Positions 25,568 to 35,078 are shown, numbered from the stretch's first letter. The stretch is DNA of 64,000 nt from Neisseria uirgultaei (GCF_962719845.1 NZ_CAUIYF010000006.1:62001-126000); one strand, 5' to 3'. Numbers and translations: made by a program. The notes: generated by a model not told the origin, from the sequence alone.

Positions 25568-27064
25568 ATGTTTTCCAACTACCTACTCAGCTTGGCAATA
25601 TGGATACCCATCGCCGCAGGTGTGCTGGTTTTGGCGACCGGTAAAGACAGCCGTGCGTCGCTGGCGCGTGTGCTTGCCTTCATGGGTGCGCTTGCCGGTT
25701 TCTTGGTAACGCTGCCCCTGTTTACCGGTTTCGACCGTTTGAGCGGCGGCTATCAGTTTACCGAGTTCCACGAGTGGATTCCGCTGCTGAAAATCAACTA
25801 TGCATTGGGCGTGGATGGTATTTCAGTGCTCTTTATCATCTTGAATGCGTTTATTACACTGCTGGTGGTATTGGCCGGTTGGGAAGTCATTCAGAAACGT
25901 CCGGCGCAGTATATGGCGGCATTCCTGATGATGTCGGGTTTGATTAACGGCGCGTTTGCCGCTCAGGATGCGATTCTGTTTTATGTGTTCTTCGAGGGTA
26001 TGCTGATTCCGCTGTACCTGATTATCGGTGTATGGGGCGGCCCGCGCCGCGTCTATGCGTCGGTCAAGCTGTTTCTCTATACGCTGATGGGTTCGCTCTT
26101 GATGCTGGTTGCCATGGTTTACCTGTACTATCAAACAGGCAGCTTCTCTATTGTCGATTTCCAAAACATCAAACAGATTCCGTTGGGCGTACAACAGCTT
26201 TTGTTTGTGGCGTTCTTCCTGTCATTTGCCGTAAAAGTGCCGATGTTCCCTGTGCACACTTGGTTGCCGGATGCCCACGTTGAAGCGCCGACCGGCGGTT
26301 CGATGGTGTTGGCGGCAATTACGCTGAAACTGGGTGCGTATGGTTTCTTGCGCTTTATCCTGCCGATTATGCCGGATGCGGCACGCTATTTTGCCCCTGT
26401 GATCATCGTATTGAGCCTGATTGCCGTGATTTACATCGGTATGGTGGCTTTGGTGCAAACCGATATGAAAAAACTGGTGGCGTACTCTTCTATCAGCCAT
26501 ATGGGTTTTGTCACTTTGGGTATGTTCCTGTTTGTGAACGGTCAATTGAATGATTGGGCATTGAAAGGCGCAATCATTCAAATGATTTCCCACGGTTTTG
26601 TGTCTGCCGCGATGTTTATGTGTATCGGTGTGATGTACGACCGCCTGCATACCCGCAATATTGCCGACTATGGCGGCGTGGTCAATGTGATGCCTAAGTT
26701 TGCGGCGTTTATGATGTTGTTTGGTATGGCCAATGCCGGTCTGCCTGCGACTTCCGGCTTCGTGGGCGAGTTTATGGTGATTATGGGCGCGGTTAAAGTG
26801 AATTTCTGGGTAGGCGCGTTGGCCGCCATGACCTTGATTTACGGTGCATCTTATACCCTGTGGATGTACAAACGCGTTATTTTTGGTGCAATCCACAATC
26901 CGCACGTTGCCGAAATGAAAGACATCAATTGCCGCGAATTTGCGATTTTGGCGATTTTGGCGGTTGCTGTTTTGGGCATGGGTCTGTATCCGCAAGCGTT
27001 TATCGAAGTGGTGCATCAAGCGGCAAACGATTTGATTGCCCATGTAGCACAAAGCAAGATTTGA
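25568..27064 (+). CDS. nuoM: NuoM, complex I proton-pumping subunit M
   Basis: This 498-residue antiporter-like subunit carries FFEGMLIPLYLIIGVWGG (with the conserved Glu) and HTWLPDAHVEAPTGGSMVLA, the hallmark of the proton channel. AACCACT precedes the ATG without a strong ribosome site. nuoN follows after 9 bases. Confidence 0.95.
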   Translation: MFSNYLLSLAIWIPIAAGVLVLATGKDSRASLARVLAFMGALAGFLVTLPLFTGFDRLSGGYQFTEFHEWIPLLKINYALGVDGISVLFIILNAFITLLVVLAGWEVIQKRPAQYMAAFLMMSGLINGAFAAQDAILFYVFFEGMLIPLYLIIGVWGGPRRVYASVKLFLYTLMGSLLMLVAMVYLYYQTGSFSIVDFQNIKQIPLGVQQLLFVAFFLSFAVKVPMFPVHTWLPDAHVEAPTGGSMVLAAITLKLGAYGFLRFILPIMPDAARYFAPVIIVLSLIAVIYIGMVALVQTDMKKLVAYSSISHMGFVTLGMFLFVNGQLNDWALKGAIIQMISHGFVSAAMFMCIGVMYDRLHTRNIADYGGVVNVMPKFAAFMMLFGMANAGLPATSGFVGEFMVIMGAVKVNFWVGALAAMTLIYGASYTLWMYKRVIFGAIHNPHVAEMKDINCREFAILAILAVAVLGMGLYPQAFIEVVHQAANDLIAHVAQSKI

Positions 27065-27073
27065 GGTGTGTAA

Positions 27074-28516
27074 ATGAACTGGTCTGATTTGAATTTAATG
27101 CCCGCCATGCCCGAAATCGTGCTGCTTGCGCTATTGGGTGTCGTATTGCTGGCAGATTTGTGGATTTGCGATAAAAACCGCTATCTGACCCATCTGATGA
27201 GTTTGGGAACGGTCATCATTGTGGCCGTTACCCAGTTGGCGGTATGGGAGCAGGGCAGTGTCGATGCCTTTCATGGTATGTATATTGCAGACGGCATGTC
27301 CCGTTTGGCAAAACTGGTGCTGTATGCACTGACGTTCGGTCTGTTTATTTACAGTAAACCCTACAACCAAGACCGCCAAATTTTTAAAGGCGAGTTTTAT
27401 ACCCTGTCGCTGTTTGCCCTGTTGGGTATGAGCGTCATGGTCAGCTCGGCACATTTCTTGACTGCGTATATTGGTTTGGAATTGTTGTCTTTGTCGCTGT
27501 ACGCCATGATTGCTCTGCGCCGCGATTCCGGCCGCTCTGCCGAGGCCGCGCTGAAATACTTCGTATTGGGCGCGTTGGCCTCCGGTTTGTTGCTCTATGG
27601 CATTTCTATGGTTTACGGCGCCACTGGTTCTCTTGATTTTGCTTCCGTCTTGGCTTCTGCTTTCAATGAGCAGGCCAACGAGTGGTTGTTGAAATTGGGT
27701 ATGGTGTTTATTGTAGTCGCCATTGCATTTAAATTGGGTGCGGTTCCATTCCATATGTGGGTGCCCGATGTGTACGATGGCGCGCCGACCTCTGTTACCG
27801 CCTTTGTGGGTACGGCTCCGAAAATTGCCGCTGTCGTCTTTGCGTTCCGTATCCTTGTTACCGGTATGGGTACCATACATTCAGACTGGGCGCCGATGTT
27901 GGCCATTCTTGCCGTCGCTTCTTTGGTGGTCGGTAACCTTGCCGCCATCATGCAAACCAATATCAAACGTATGCTTGCCTATTCCACCGTATCGCACATG
28001 GGCTTTATCCTGTTGGCGTTTATGGCAGGCGCGGTCGGCTTTACCGCAGGTTTGTATTACGCCATTACCTATGCTGTGATGGCGGCAGTCAGCTTCGGTG
28101 TTTTGATGGTATTGTCCACCAAAGACATTGAGTGTGAAAACATTAAAGACCTCGCGGGTCTTAACCAACGCCATGCATGGTTTGCCTTCCTGATGTTGCT
28201 GTCTATGTTCTCCATGGCAGGCATTCCGCCGCTGATGGGTTTCTACGCCAAATTCGGCGTGATTATGGCGCTCTTGAAACAAGGCCATGTTTGGTTGTCC
28301 GTATTTGCCGTCATCATGTCTCTGATTGGCGCGTTCTACTACCTGCGCGTGGTCAAAGTCATCTACTTCGATGCGCCTGACCATGACCAGCCGGTCGGCA
28401 GCAACTATGCCGCCAAATTTGTCCTGACGGTCAATGCCTTCCTGCTGCTTCTCTGGGGCATCATGCCGCAAACCGTTATCGACTGGTGCGCCAAGGCGCT
28501 GGAAAATACGCTGTAA
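27074..28516 (+). CDS. nuoN: NuoN, complex I proton-pumping subunit N
   Basis: This 480-residue antiporter-like subunit closes the operon. The conserved glutamate lies in AYIGLELLSLSLYAM and the channel lysine region in FKLGAVPFHMWVPDVYDGAPTS. It starts 9 bases after the nuoM stop. Confidence 0.95.
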   Translation: MNWSDLNLMPAMPEIVLLALLGVVLLADLWICDKNRYLTHLMSLGTVIIVAVTQLAVWEQGSVDAFHGMYIADGMSRLAKLVLYALTFGLFIYSKPYNQDRQIFKGEFYTLSLFALLGMSVMVSSAHFLTAYIGLELLSLSLYAMIALRRDSGRSAEAALKYFVLGALASGLLLYGISMVYGATGSLDFASVLASAFNEQANEWLLKLGMVFIVVAIAFKLGAVPFHMWVPDVYDGAPTSVTAFVGTAPKIAAVVFAFRILVTGMGTIHSDWAPMLAILAVASLVVGNLAAIMQTNIKRMLAYSTVSHMGFILLAFMAGAVGFTAGLYYAITYAVMAAVSFGVLMVLSTKDIECENIKDLAGLNQRHAWFAFLMLLSMFSMAGIPPLMGFYAKFGVIMALLKQGHVWLSVFAVIMSLIGAFYYLRVVKVIYFDAPDHDQPVGSNYAAKFVLTVNAFLLLLWGIMPQTVIDWCAKALENTL

Positions 28517-28579
28517 TATTCGGTATCATCACGGCAGCCGTATCAGAGGTTGCCGTTTTATTTAAGGTTACCGCCGTAT

Positions 28580-28614
28580 TTCAGACGGCATGGGAAACGG
28601 CTATGCCGTCTGAA
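28580..28614 (+). terminator. Uptake-sequence inverted pair after nuoN
   Basis: TTCAGACGGCAT (28580-28591) and ATGCCGTCTGAA (28603-28614) form a 12-bp stem between nuoN and the DUF2818 gene. A purine-rich segment follows, so termination is partial at best. Confidence 0.55.
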
Positions 28615-28631
28615 AGCGGAGAAAGAAGATT

Positions 28632-28931
28632 ATGACCGCATCTATGTACACACTCTTACTGCTTGCCTTAATTTTTGCCAATGCTCCGTTTCTTACGGTC
28701 AGGCTGTTCGGTATTGTTCCGCTCAAGCGCAAACATTTCGGACATCACCTGATCGAGCTGGCGGCAGGTTTCGCACTGACCGCCATTCTTGCTTATATTC
28801 TCGAATCCCGTGCAGGATCGGTACACGATCAGGGTTGGGAGTTTTACGCCACAGTCGTCTGCCTGTACCTGATTTTTGCGTTTCCATGTTTTGTGTGGCG
28901 GTATTTCTGGCATACGCGCAACAGGGAATAG
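28632..28931 (+). CDS. DUF2818 family membrane protein
   Basis: This 99-residue protein has three membrane segments and the DUF2818 features APFLTVRLFG near the N-terminus and CFVWRYFW at the C-terminus. The family is commonly found directly after nuoN in betaproteobacteria, which fits here and suggests a link to complex I. AGAAAGAAG precedes the ATG. Confidence 0.82.
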   Translation: MTASMYTLLLLALIFANAPFLTVRLFGIVPLKRKHFGHHLIELAAGFALTAILAYILESRAGSVHDQGWEFYATVVCLYLIFAFPCFVWRYFWHTRNRE

Positions 28932-28941
28932 GGTAACAATA

Positions 28942-28971
28942 ATGCCGTCTGAAGCCTTTTTCGGACGGCAT
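28942..28971. terminator. Bidirectional uptake-sequence terminator
   Basis: ATGCCGTCTGAA (28942-28953) pairs with TTCGGACGGCAT (28960-28971, one mismatch). It lies between the convergent DUF2818 and ispA genes. Confidence 0.7.
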
Positions 28972-28983
28972 ATCCGAGTCTGC

Positions 28984-29880
28984 TCAGTATTTGCGCGCAA
29001 TCGTAAATTCGGCAAGCTGCCTGAGCCGTAATGCCTTATTGCCGAAGGGTTCGAGCAGCGCGACCGCTTCGGCAACCAGTTTGTGTGCGTATGAGCGCGC
29101 CGCTTCCAAGCCCATCAGTTTTACATAAGTCGGCTTGTCGTTGTCTGCGTCTTTGCCCGCTGTTTTGCCCAAGGTCGCCGTATCCGCTTCACAATCCAAC
29201 ACATCGTCGATGACTTGGAACGCCAGCCCCAGTTTTGCCGCATAATCATCCAATACCGCCAGACTGTCTTCAGACAGATTCGGGCAAGACATCGCCCCCA
29301 ATAAAACCGCGGCACGAATCAACGCCCCCGTTTTCAGGCTGTGCATCCGTTCCAAATCGGCTTGAACCATTTGTTTGCCGACATTTGCCAAATCGATTGC
29401 CTGTCCGCCCGCCATACCCGCGCTGCCGCCCGCTTTCGCCAACACCGACAGCATCGCCAACTGGCGTGCGGCAGGCAGTTCTGTCGGACGGCTCAACACG
29501 TCGAAGGCTTGGGTTTGCAAAGCATCGCCGGTCAGAAGGGCGGTGGCTTCGCCATATTTGATGTGGCAGGTCGGTTTGCCGCGCCGCAGGCTGTCGTTGT
29601 CCATCGCCGGCATATCGTCGTGAACCAACGAATAGGCATGGATCATTTCGATTGCCGCCATTGCCTGTCCGACCGCATCCGCCACGGCCCCGCCCAATTC
29701 CGAAGCTGCCAGCACCAGCATCGGGCGCAGACGTTTGCCGCCGTCCAAAGCCGCATAACGCATCGCTTCGTGCAGCGTGTGCGGGATTTCGTTTTCAGAC
29801 GGCAAAAAGCGTTCCAGCAGCAGCTCTGTCTGCGCCTGCGCCCTAAGCTGCCACGCTTTCAAATCATTCGTCGGATTCAA
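28984..29880 (-). CDS. ispA: IspA, farnesyl diphosphate synthase
   Basis: It condenses isopentenyl diphosphate with allylic diphosphates to make farnesyl diphosphate. This 298-residue enzyme has both aspartate-rich motifs: DDMPAMD (residues 88-94) and DDVLD (225-229). It starts at TTG 29880-29878, supported by AAGGAG seven bases upstream; no ATG gives a full-length enzyme. It overlaps the end of xseB by 17 bases, so translation is coupled. Confidence 0.94.
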   Translation of the reverse strand: MNPTNDLKAWQLRAQAQTELLLERFLPSENEIPHTLHEAMRYAALDGGKRLRPMLVLAASELGGAVADAVGQAMAAIEMIHAYSLVHDDMPAMDNDSLRRGKPTCHIKYGEATALLTGDALQTQAFDVLSRPTELPAARQLAMLSVLAKAGGSAGMAGGQAIDLANVGKQMVQADLERMHSLKTGALIRAAVLLGAMSCPNLSEDSLAVLDDYAAKLGLAFQVIDDVLDCEADTATLGKTAGKDADNDKPTYVKLMGLEAARSYAHKLVAEAVALLEPFGNKALRLRQLAEFTIARKY

Positions 29881-30088
29881 GGTTTAACTCCTTCAGCCCG
29901 TCCGCATCCAAAACCTGTAATTTCTGTTCGACTTGGGCCAACTTGGTTTGGCAGTATCTGACCAGTTCATTGCCTTCCTGATATGCCGCCAATGCATCCT
30001 CCAACGGCATTTCCCCCTGCATGGACTGGGTCAGTGATTCAAGGCGCGACAGTGCCTCTTCAAACGATTTCGGGGTAATTTTCTTCAT
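29864..30088 (-). CDS. xseB: XseB, exonuclease VII small subunit
   Basis: This 74-residue helical subunit has the family core SFEEALSRLESLTQSM and MPLEDALAAYQEGNELV. The ATG at 30088 (MKKITPKSFEEAL) is preferred to a longer in-frame reading that begins within an uptake sequence at 30172. It directs cleavage of single-stranded DNA with XseA, which is not in the window. The xseB-ispA pairing is common in proteobacteria. Confidence 0.92.
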   Translation of the reverse strand: MKKITPKSFEEALSRLESLTQSMQGEMPLEDALAAYQEGNELVRYCQTKLAQVEQKLQVLDADGLKELNLESDE

Positions 30089-30138
30089 GGTGTCGGGAGT
30101 TTCTGTAAAAACGGAATTGTAGCATTTCTGAAAACCGG

Positions 30139-30172
30139 ATGCCGTCTGAAACAGCAGGATTTCAGACGGCAT
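30139..30172 (-). terminator. Uptake-sequence terminator after rsgA
   Basis: ATGCCGTCTGAA (30139-30150) pairs with TTCAGACGGCAT (30161-30172), between the rsgA stop and xseB. Confidence 0.75.
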
Positions 30173-30199
30173 GGTTTTTGTCCTGCAAACGGCAAGAGG

Positions 30200-31066
30200 T
30201 TATTTGAGCAGATCGTCGGTAATGCGTTGCAGGAAGGTCAGCCGTTCGGTGCGGATTTTACCGGTTTGCGCGGCAGCTTTGACGGCGCAGCCGGGTTCGG
30301 CGCGGTGGGTGCAGTTGTGGAAGCGGCATTGTCCGACAAGGTGGCGGAAATCGGGGAAATAGAGCGGCAAATCGGCGGCTTGGAGGTGGTGCAGTCCGAA
30401 TTCTTGCAAACCCGGGGAATCGATGAGTTGGGTTTCGCCGTTCAAATCGTAAAGCCGGGCGTGGGTGGTGGTGTGTTTTCCCGAGTCGAGTGCGGCGGAA
30501 ATGTCGCCGGTGCGGGCGGTTTGGCTGCCCAAAAGGGCGTTGGTCAGGGTGGATTTACCCATGCCGCTTTGTCCGAGCAGAATGTTGCTATGCCCTTGCA
30601 GGACGGGGCGCAGGCTGTCGGCGTTTTCCAGCGCGCGGGTTTCGATGACGGGATAACCCAGCGTTTCGTAGAATTTGAGTTTTTCGCGCCAAAGGGCGGT
30701 TTCGGGCAGGTCGGCTTTGTTCAGGATGATGACGGCTTGGATGCCCGCGGCTTCGGCGGCCAGGAGGGCGCGTTGCAACAAGGCTTCGCTGGGCGAGGGA
30801 ACGGCGGCGGTAACGATAAGGAGCTGGGTAACATTCGCGGCGATAAGTTTGGTTTTCCATGCGTCTTGGCGGTAGAGCAGGCTTTGGCGCGGGAGATAGT
30901 CTTCGATGACGGCCTGTTCGGCGTTAATGTTTTGGATATGCACGCGGTCGCCGCAGGCGAAATCGACCCGCTTTTTGCGCGTGCTGGCTTCGTAGGTTTT
31001 GCCGTCTGGCGTACGCACGATGTAGCGGCGGCCGTAGCTGGTGATGATTTGGGCGGTATCGGTCAT
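30200..31066 (-). CDS. rsgA: RsgA, ribosome small-subunit maturation GTPase
   Basis: This 288-residue circularly permuted GTPase acts in late 30S assembly. An OB-like N-terminus precedes G4 NKAD (116-119), G1 GQSGMGKS (165-172) and G3 DSPG (216-219), in the permuted order G4-G1-G3. The C-terminal zinc site is C247, C252, H254 and C260 (CRFHNCTHRAEPGC). Confidence 0.94.
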   Translation of the reverse strand: MTDTAQIITSYGRRYIVRTPDGKTYEASTRKKRVDFACGDRVHIQNINAEQAVIEDYLPRQSLLYRQDAWKTKLIAANVTQLLIVTAAVPSPSEALLQRALLAAEAAGIQAVIILNKADLPETALWREKLKFYETLGYPVIETRALENADSLRPVLQGHSNILLGQSGMGKSTLTNALLGSQTARTGDISAALDSGKHTTTHARLYDLNGETQLIDSPGLQEFGLHHLQAADLPLYFPDFRHLVGQCRFHNCTHRAEPGCAVKAAAQTGKIRTERLTFLQRITDDLLK

Positions 31067-31090
31067 GGTTTTGACGGGTAGGGGAACGGG

Positions 31091-31122
31091 AAGGCCGTCT
31101 GAAAATGTTTTCAGACGGCCTT
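31091..31122 (-). terminator. AG-type uptake-sequence hairpin
   Basis: AAGGCCGTCTGAAAA and its perfect complement form a 15-bp stem with a 2-base loop. It lies at the 3' end of the AT-rich gene pair and before rsgA. Confidence 0.8.
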
Positions 31123-31127
31123 GAGAT

Positions 31128-31619
31128 TTATCTTTTCCGACCTTTCTTTTGCTCCATTTTATCCAACGCTTTTCCCATATCTTCTAAAGCATTCGGATTA
31201 CCGCCAAAATCATGGCCGCCGACACTACACACAGTAGCAGATAGAATACTCATCGTCGAAATCTCTTTCATTTCAAACCGTTCAGATTCCATTGGGATCT
31301 CATGCAATAATTTCCCTTTCCCGAAATGACGACTGTATAGTTTTGCCGGCTCCGGATTCATAATATCAATCCTGTTCAGACAATCCAGATAGTGCTTCTC
31401 TATCATGGAAGTACCTGCCAAATTTTTATTCGTATCATCAAAATTAGTTATCACATCATATACTAACAAATTTGGGTTGTGAGGATGATTCTTGATACTT
31501 TCCATATCTGCATAAACACGACTCTGAGCACCATCCAGCATTGGCAAAAATCTTGGCTTATCAGCAAATACTGAGATTGGCAAACAAATCGTCATCAAAA
31601 AAACAGCTAACTTTTTCAT
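31128..31619 (-). CDS. Exported protein of unknown function
   Basis: This 163-residue protein has a clear signal peptide (MKKLAVFLMTICLPISVFA, cleavage near residue 20). Two cysteines (DCLNRI and TVCSVGG) could form a disulfide, and the tail is lysine-rich. The pattern is distantly like the surface-adhesin E family, but I cannot confirm that. It follows the next gene upstream by one base, so the two are an operon. Composition is AT-rich compared with rsgA. Confidence 0.7.
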   Translation of the reverse strand: MKKLAVFLMTICLPISVFADKPRFLPMLDGAQSRVYADMESIKNHPHNPNLLVYDVITNFDDTNKNLAGTSMIEKHYLDCLNRIDIMNPEPAKLYSRHFGKGKLLHEIPMESERFEMKEISTMSILSATVCSVGGHDFGGNPNALEDMGKALDKMEQKKGRKR

Positions 31620-31620
31620 T

Positions 31621-32268
31621 TTACTTTCCTCCGATCAGATCAAGTCGTTCACGACGAATCAGTTTATCATTCGGATAACCCTGAATAGTACAGATGAGAG
31701 AAGTTTTACCGTCACTCTCTTCCAATATCAGCGATTTTTCTACTGTATTTTTTGCAGGTATCGAACCAGACGTTGCTTGCATATTTGGCTGCCAACGCAA
31801 AGACTTATGACTATTAATAATAATTTGCGGAGAAGTCACAAAATCCTCTCCCATCGGTTTCAATCCCCATTGAGGGAACTTTGCTACCACATCAGCAGCC
31901 TGAGCTTTTTTAAGCTCGAACCCCCAGAAATAAAAGACAGGATTTTTACCCGTCTCATTAACCGGCAGTTCCGAATATGCTGCCGAAAAACTACTAAAAT
32001 GTATGCCGTTTACTATTATCGGTTTATTGAAGATAACCTGTCTTTTCCCATCTTCATCGGCACTACCTAACTGAAAACGTGCAGTCTTTCCTACTTTCTC
32101 AATCGGAGCATATTTACTCAATTGCTCCTGCTTGTTTTTCAAGATATCAAACATAGATGCATCACATTTTACAAATGCATTCAGCAACTCTTCTTCCGCA
32201 CTTCCTGCCCATGCATTTGCTGCAAGTGCAAATACAGCCATACTCAAATATTTGATAGATCGTTTCAT
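31621..32268 (-). CDS. Exported protein of unknown function, upstream partner of the 31128-31619 gene
   Basis: This 215-residue protein has a signal peptide ending in NAWA. The mature part is rich in beta-type segments, with two cysteines (VKCDASMF and LICTIQGY). No family was recognised. It has its own AT-rich leader (32269-32394). The low GC content of this pair, set between ordinary housekeeping genes, suggests acquisition. Confidence 0.7.
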   Translation of the reverse strand: MKRSIKYLSMAVFALAANAWAGSAEEELLNAFVKCDASMFDILKNKQEQLSKYAPIEKVGKTARFQLGSADEDGKRQVIFNKPIIVNGIHFSSFSAAYSELPVNETGKNPVFYFWGFELKKAQAADVVAKFPQWGLKPMGEDFVTSPQIIINSHKSLRWQPNMQATSGSIPAKNTVEKSLILEESDGKTSLICTIQGYPNDKLIRRERLDLIGGK

Positions 32269-32394
32269 ATTGTCTTTCTAAAGTTAGCGTAAATTATCGT
32301 TGAATTACATAACCATTTTAATTCATGACATCAAATTAAGCACGATCTAAATTATTGTTTTTTTCAGACGGCCTTTTATCTTCTTTCCAAGCGT

Positions 32395-34251
32395 TTAATT
32401 GTTTTCCCACTCGACATGTTCACTCAAGAAGCCGCCACTTTGGTGCGCCCAAAGTTTGGCGTACAGGCCTTGTTTCTCGAGCAACTCGGTGTGGCTGCCT
32501 TCTTCGATGATGCGGCCTTTGTCCAAGACGATGAGGCGGTCCATCGCGGCAATGGTGGAGAGGCGGTGTGCGATGGCAATCACGGTTTTGCCTTCCATCA
32601 TTTTGTCGAGGCTTTCTTGGATGGCGGCTTCGACTTCGGAGTCGAGCGCACTGGTGGCTTCGTCAAGCAACAGAATCGGCGCGTCTTTAAGCATAACGCG
32701 GGCGATGGCGATGCGTTGGCGTTGGCCGCCGGAAAGTTTCACGCCGCGTTCGCCGACGTGCGCATCATAGCCGCGTCGGCCTTTGGCATCGCTCAAGTTA
32801 GGAATAAAACCGGCGGCCTCGGCACGTTCCGCAGCGGAAATCATCTCGGCTTCGGTCGCATCAGGACGGCCGTAGATAATGTTGTCACGGACGGAGCGGT
32901 GCAGCAGGGAAGTATCTTGCGTTACCAAACCGATTTGGGCACGCAGGCTTTCTTGGGTAACGCTGTCCACGGTTTGTCCGTCGATCGAAATCGTGCCGCT
33001 TTGCGGTTCGTAAAAGCGCAGGAGCAGGTTGACAATGGTGGATTTGCCCGCGCCGCTGCGGCCGATCAAGCCGACTTTTTCGCCGGGCTTGATGTTCAGA
33101 TTAAAGCCGTTGAGGAGCGGTTTGCCTGCTTCGTAGGAAAAATCGACGTGATCAAACTTGATTTCGCCTCGGGTAACTTTCAGCGGCAGGGCGTGCGGTT
33201 TGTCGAGGATGGTGTGGGGTTTGGACAGGGTCGCCATGCCGTCGTTGACGGTACCGATGTTTTCAAACAATCGGGCAGACTCCCACATGATGTATTGCGA
33301 CAAACCGTTCACACGCAATGCCATGGCCGTGGCCGTAGCTACCGCGCCTACGCCGACTTGGCCGTGATACCAAAGCCAAATGCCCAAGGCGGTCGTACCG
33401 ACGGTCAGCGAGCTGTTGACGATAAAGCTGCAGGTGTGCAGCAGCGTAGCCAACCGCATTTGGGCATGGACGGTCACCATAAACTCTTCCATCGACTGCT
33501 TGGCATAAGCGGCCTCGCGTGCGCCGTGGGAGAAAAGTTTGACGGTGGCGATATTGGAGTAGGCGTCGGTAATGCGGCCGGTCATCAGCGAACGCGCATC
33601 CGCCTGACGCGCTGCGGTTTTGCCGAGCTTGGGAATCAGGAAACGCATAATCAGGGCGAATCCAATCATCCAGCCGATAAAGGGCAGCAGCAGCCAGCCG
33701 TCGAACGAAATCAGAATCACGCCGGAAGTAATGAAATACACCAGCACATACACGACCATGTCGGCAACCGTCATCACCACGTCGCGCAACGCCAGCGCGG
33801 TCTGCATGACTTTGGCGGACACGCGTCCTGCAAATTCGTCCTGATAGAAGCCGAGGCTCTGTCCCAGCATCAGGCGGTGGAAATTCCAGCGCAGGCGCAT
33901 GGGGAACACGCCTTGCAGGGTTTGCAGGCGCACGTTGGACGCGAGGAAGGTCCAGAGGGCGAAAAACACCATCATCGCCGCCATCGCCGTCAACGCCCAG
34001 CCTTTTTCGGCAAACAGGGTCGCGGGCGTGTATTTGCCGAGCCAGTCCACGACTTTGCCCATAAATTGAAACAGTAGGGCTTCCATGATGCCGATGCCTG
34101 CGGTAAATGCCGCCAAAACAGCAATCCATTTGCGCAAACCCCTGATGTTGCTCCAGATAAACCGCCACAGTCCTTTTTCAGGCGTTTTCGGGGCGGCTTC
34201 GGGATAGGGATCGATTCGGGATTCGAACCAAGAAAATATTTTGTTCAACAT
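32395..34251 (-). CDS. ABC exporter, membrane-spanning and ATPase domains fused
   Basis: This 618-residue half-transporter of the MsbA/lipid-and-drug type starts at ATG 34251 (MLNKIFSWF). A longer open frame upstream is uptake-sequence DNA. Six membrane helices cover about residues 40-330. The nucleotide-binding domain has Walker A GRSGAGKS, the signature LSGGQ, Walker B ILLLDEATSALD and a switch His (AIAHRLST). The substrate cannot be read from sequence. An uptake-sequence hairpin separates it from ruvA. Confidence 0.88.
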   Translation of the reverse strand: MLNKIFSWFESRIDPYPEAAPKTPEKGLWRFIWSNIRGLRKWIAVLAAFTAGIGIMEALLFQFMGKVVDWLGKYTPATLFAEKGWALTAMAAMMVFFALWTFLASNVRLQTLQGVFPMRLRWNFHRLMLGQSLGFYQDEFAGRVSAKVMQTALALRDVVMTVADMVVYVLVYFITSGVILISFDGWLLLPFIGWMIGFALIMRFLIPKLGKTAARQADARSLMTGRITDAYSNIATVKLFSHGAREAAYAKQSMEEFMVTVHAQMRLATLLHTCSFIVNSSLTVGTTALGIWLWYHGQVGVGAVATATAMALRVNGLSQYIMWESARLFENIGTVNDGMATLSKPHTILDKPHALPLKVTRGEIKFDHVDFSYEAGKPLLNGFNLNIKPGEKVGLIGRSGAGKSTIVNLLLRFYEPQSGTISIDGQTVDSVTQESLRAQIGLVTQDTSLLHRSVRDNIIYGRPDATEAEMISAAERAEAAGFIPNLSDAKGRRGYDAHVGERGVKLSGGQRQRIAIARVMLKDAPILLLDEATSALDSEVEAAIQESLDKMMEGKTVIAIAHRLSTIAAMDRLIVLDKGRIIEEGSHTELLEKQGLYAKLWAHQSGGFLSEHVEWENN

Positions 34252-34275
34252 TGTTTTCGATTTCGGTAAAACAGT

Positions 34276-34307
34276 TTCAGACGGCATCAAACACAATGCC
34301 GTCTGAA
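34276..34307 (-). terminator. Uptake-sequence hairpin between ruvA and the ABC exporter
   Basis: TTCAGACGGCAT (34276-34287) and ATGCCGTCTGAA (34296-34307) form a stem about 105 bases beyond the ruvA stop and 24 bases before the exporter ATG. A further single uptake sequence overlaps the ruvA end (34403-34414). Confidence 0.65.
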
Positions 34308-34413
34308 AGGAAGGACAATAACGCCATTTTACGGGAAAAGCCGTCGGGAAGACAGCGCGGGGCGGAAACGCAGGGTTTCGGCAGGGCAAACGCCGCGCCG
34401 CTTTCAGACGGCA

Positions 34414-34998
34414 TTATTTCAGCAGGTTTTTCAAAGCAAGGCGCACGCCTTCGCCCACGTCCGTCCCCTTCGGAACGCCTTTGACCGCCGCTTTTGCTTC
34501 GCGTTCGCTGTAACCCAGCGCAAGCAGCGTGCTGACGATGTCTTCCGTTTCGTCGGTGGCAGGTGCGGCGGCAAACAGCCCGTCCGTTACCGTATGCGCG
34601 ACCAGCTTGCCGCGCAGTTCCAAGACCATGCGTTCGGCGGTTTTTTTGCCGATTCCTGGAGCGGAGGAGAGGCGTTTGACATCTTCTTCTGCAACCGCCC
34701 GCGCCAGCTCGTCTGCCGTCATCGCCGACAAAATGCCCAAAGCGGTTTTTGCCCCGATGCCGCTGACCTTGATTAGTTGGCGGAATGTTTTGCGCTCTTC
34801 CGCAGTGGCAAAACCGAAGAGCAGGTGTGCGTCCTCACGGACGACGAGTTGGGTGAAAACCTGTACGGTTTCGCCCAATGGTGGCAGGTTGTAGAAGGTC
34901 TGCATGGATACGTCGGCTTCGTAGCCTACGCCGTTGACATCGATGACGATTTGCGGAGGTTTTTTTTCAACCAGTTTGCCGGTCAGTCTGCTGATCAT
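34414..34998 (-). CDS. ruvA: RuvA, Holliday junction branch-migration subunit
   Basis: This 194-residue DNA-binding subunit of RuvAB has an OB fold at the N-terminus (MISRLTGKLVEK). Two helix-hairpin-helix motifs follow (VSGIGAKTALGIL and APGIGKKTAERMVLEL), then the C-terminal RuvB-binding domain. ATG 34998 is chosen; the open frame extends upstream only through an uptake sequence. ruvB is not in the window. Confidence 0.94.
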   Translation of the reverse strand: MISRLTGKLVEKKPPQIVIDVNGVGYEADVSMQTFYNLPPLGETVQVFTQLVVREDAHLLFGFATAEERKTFRQLIKVSGIGAKTALGILSAMTADELARAVAEEDVKRLSSAPGIGKKTAERMVLELRGKLVAHTVTDGLFAAAPATDETEDIVSTLLALGYSEREAKAAVKGVPKGTDVGEGVRLALKNLLK

Positions 34999-35028
34999 GT
35001 GTGCCGAATCCTGAATGTCGGGTGCAAA

Positions 35029-35064
35029 ATGCCGTCTGAAACCGGTTCGGGCTTCAGACGGCAC
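35029..35064 (-). terminator. Uptake-sequence hairpin between the PepSY gene and ruvA
   Basis: ATGCCGTCTGAA (35029-35040) and TTCAGACGGCAC (35053-35064) form a near-perfect stem 14 bases beyond the PepSY stop. Confidence 0.7.
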
Positions 35065-35078
35065 GGATTGTATCAAAT

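Noticed and set aside
32416..34077. A 553-codon open frame on the plus strand.
   Set aside because: It is antisense to a clear ABC exporter with all ATPase motifs; composition-driven shadow.
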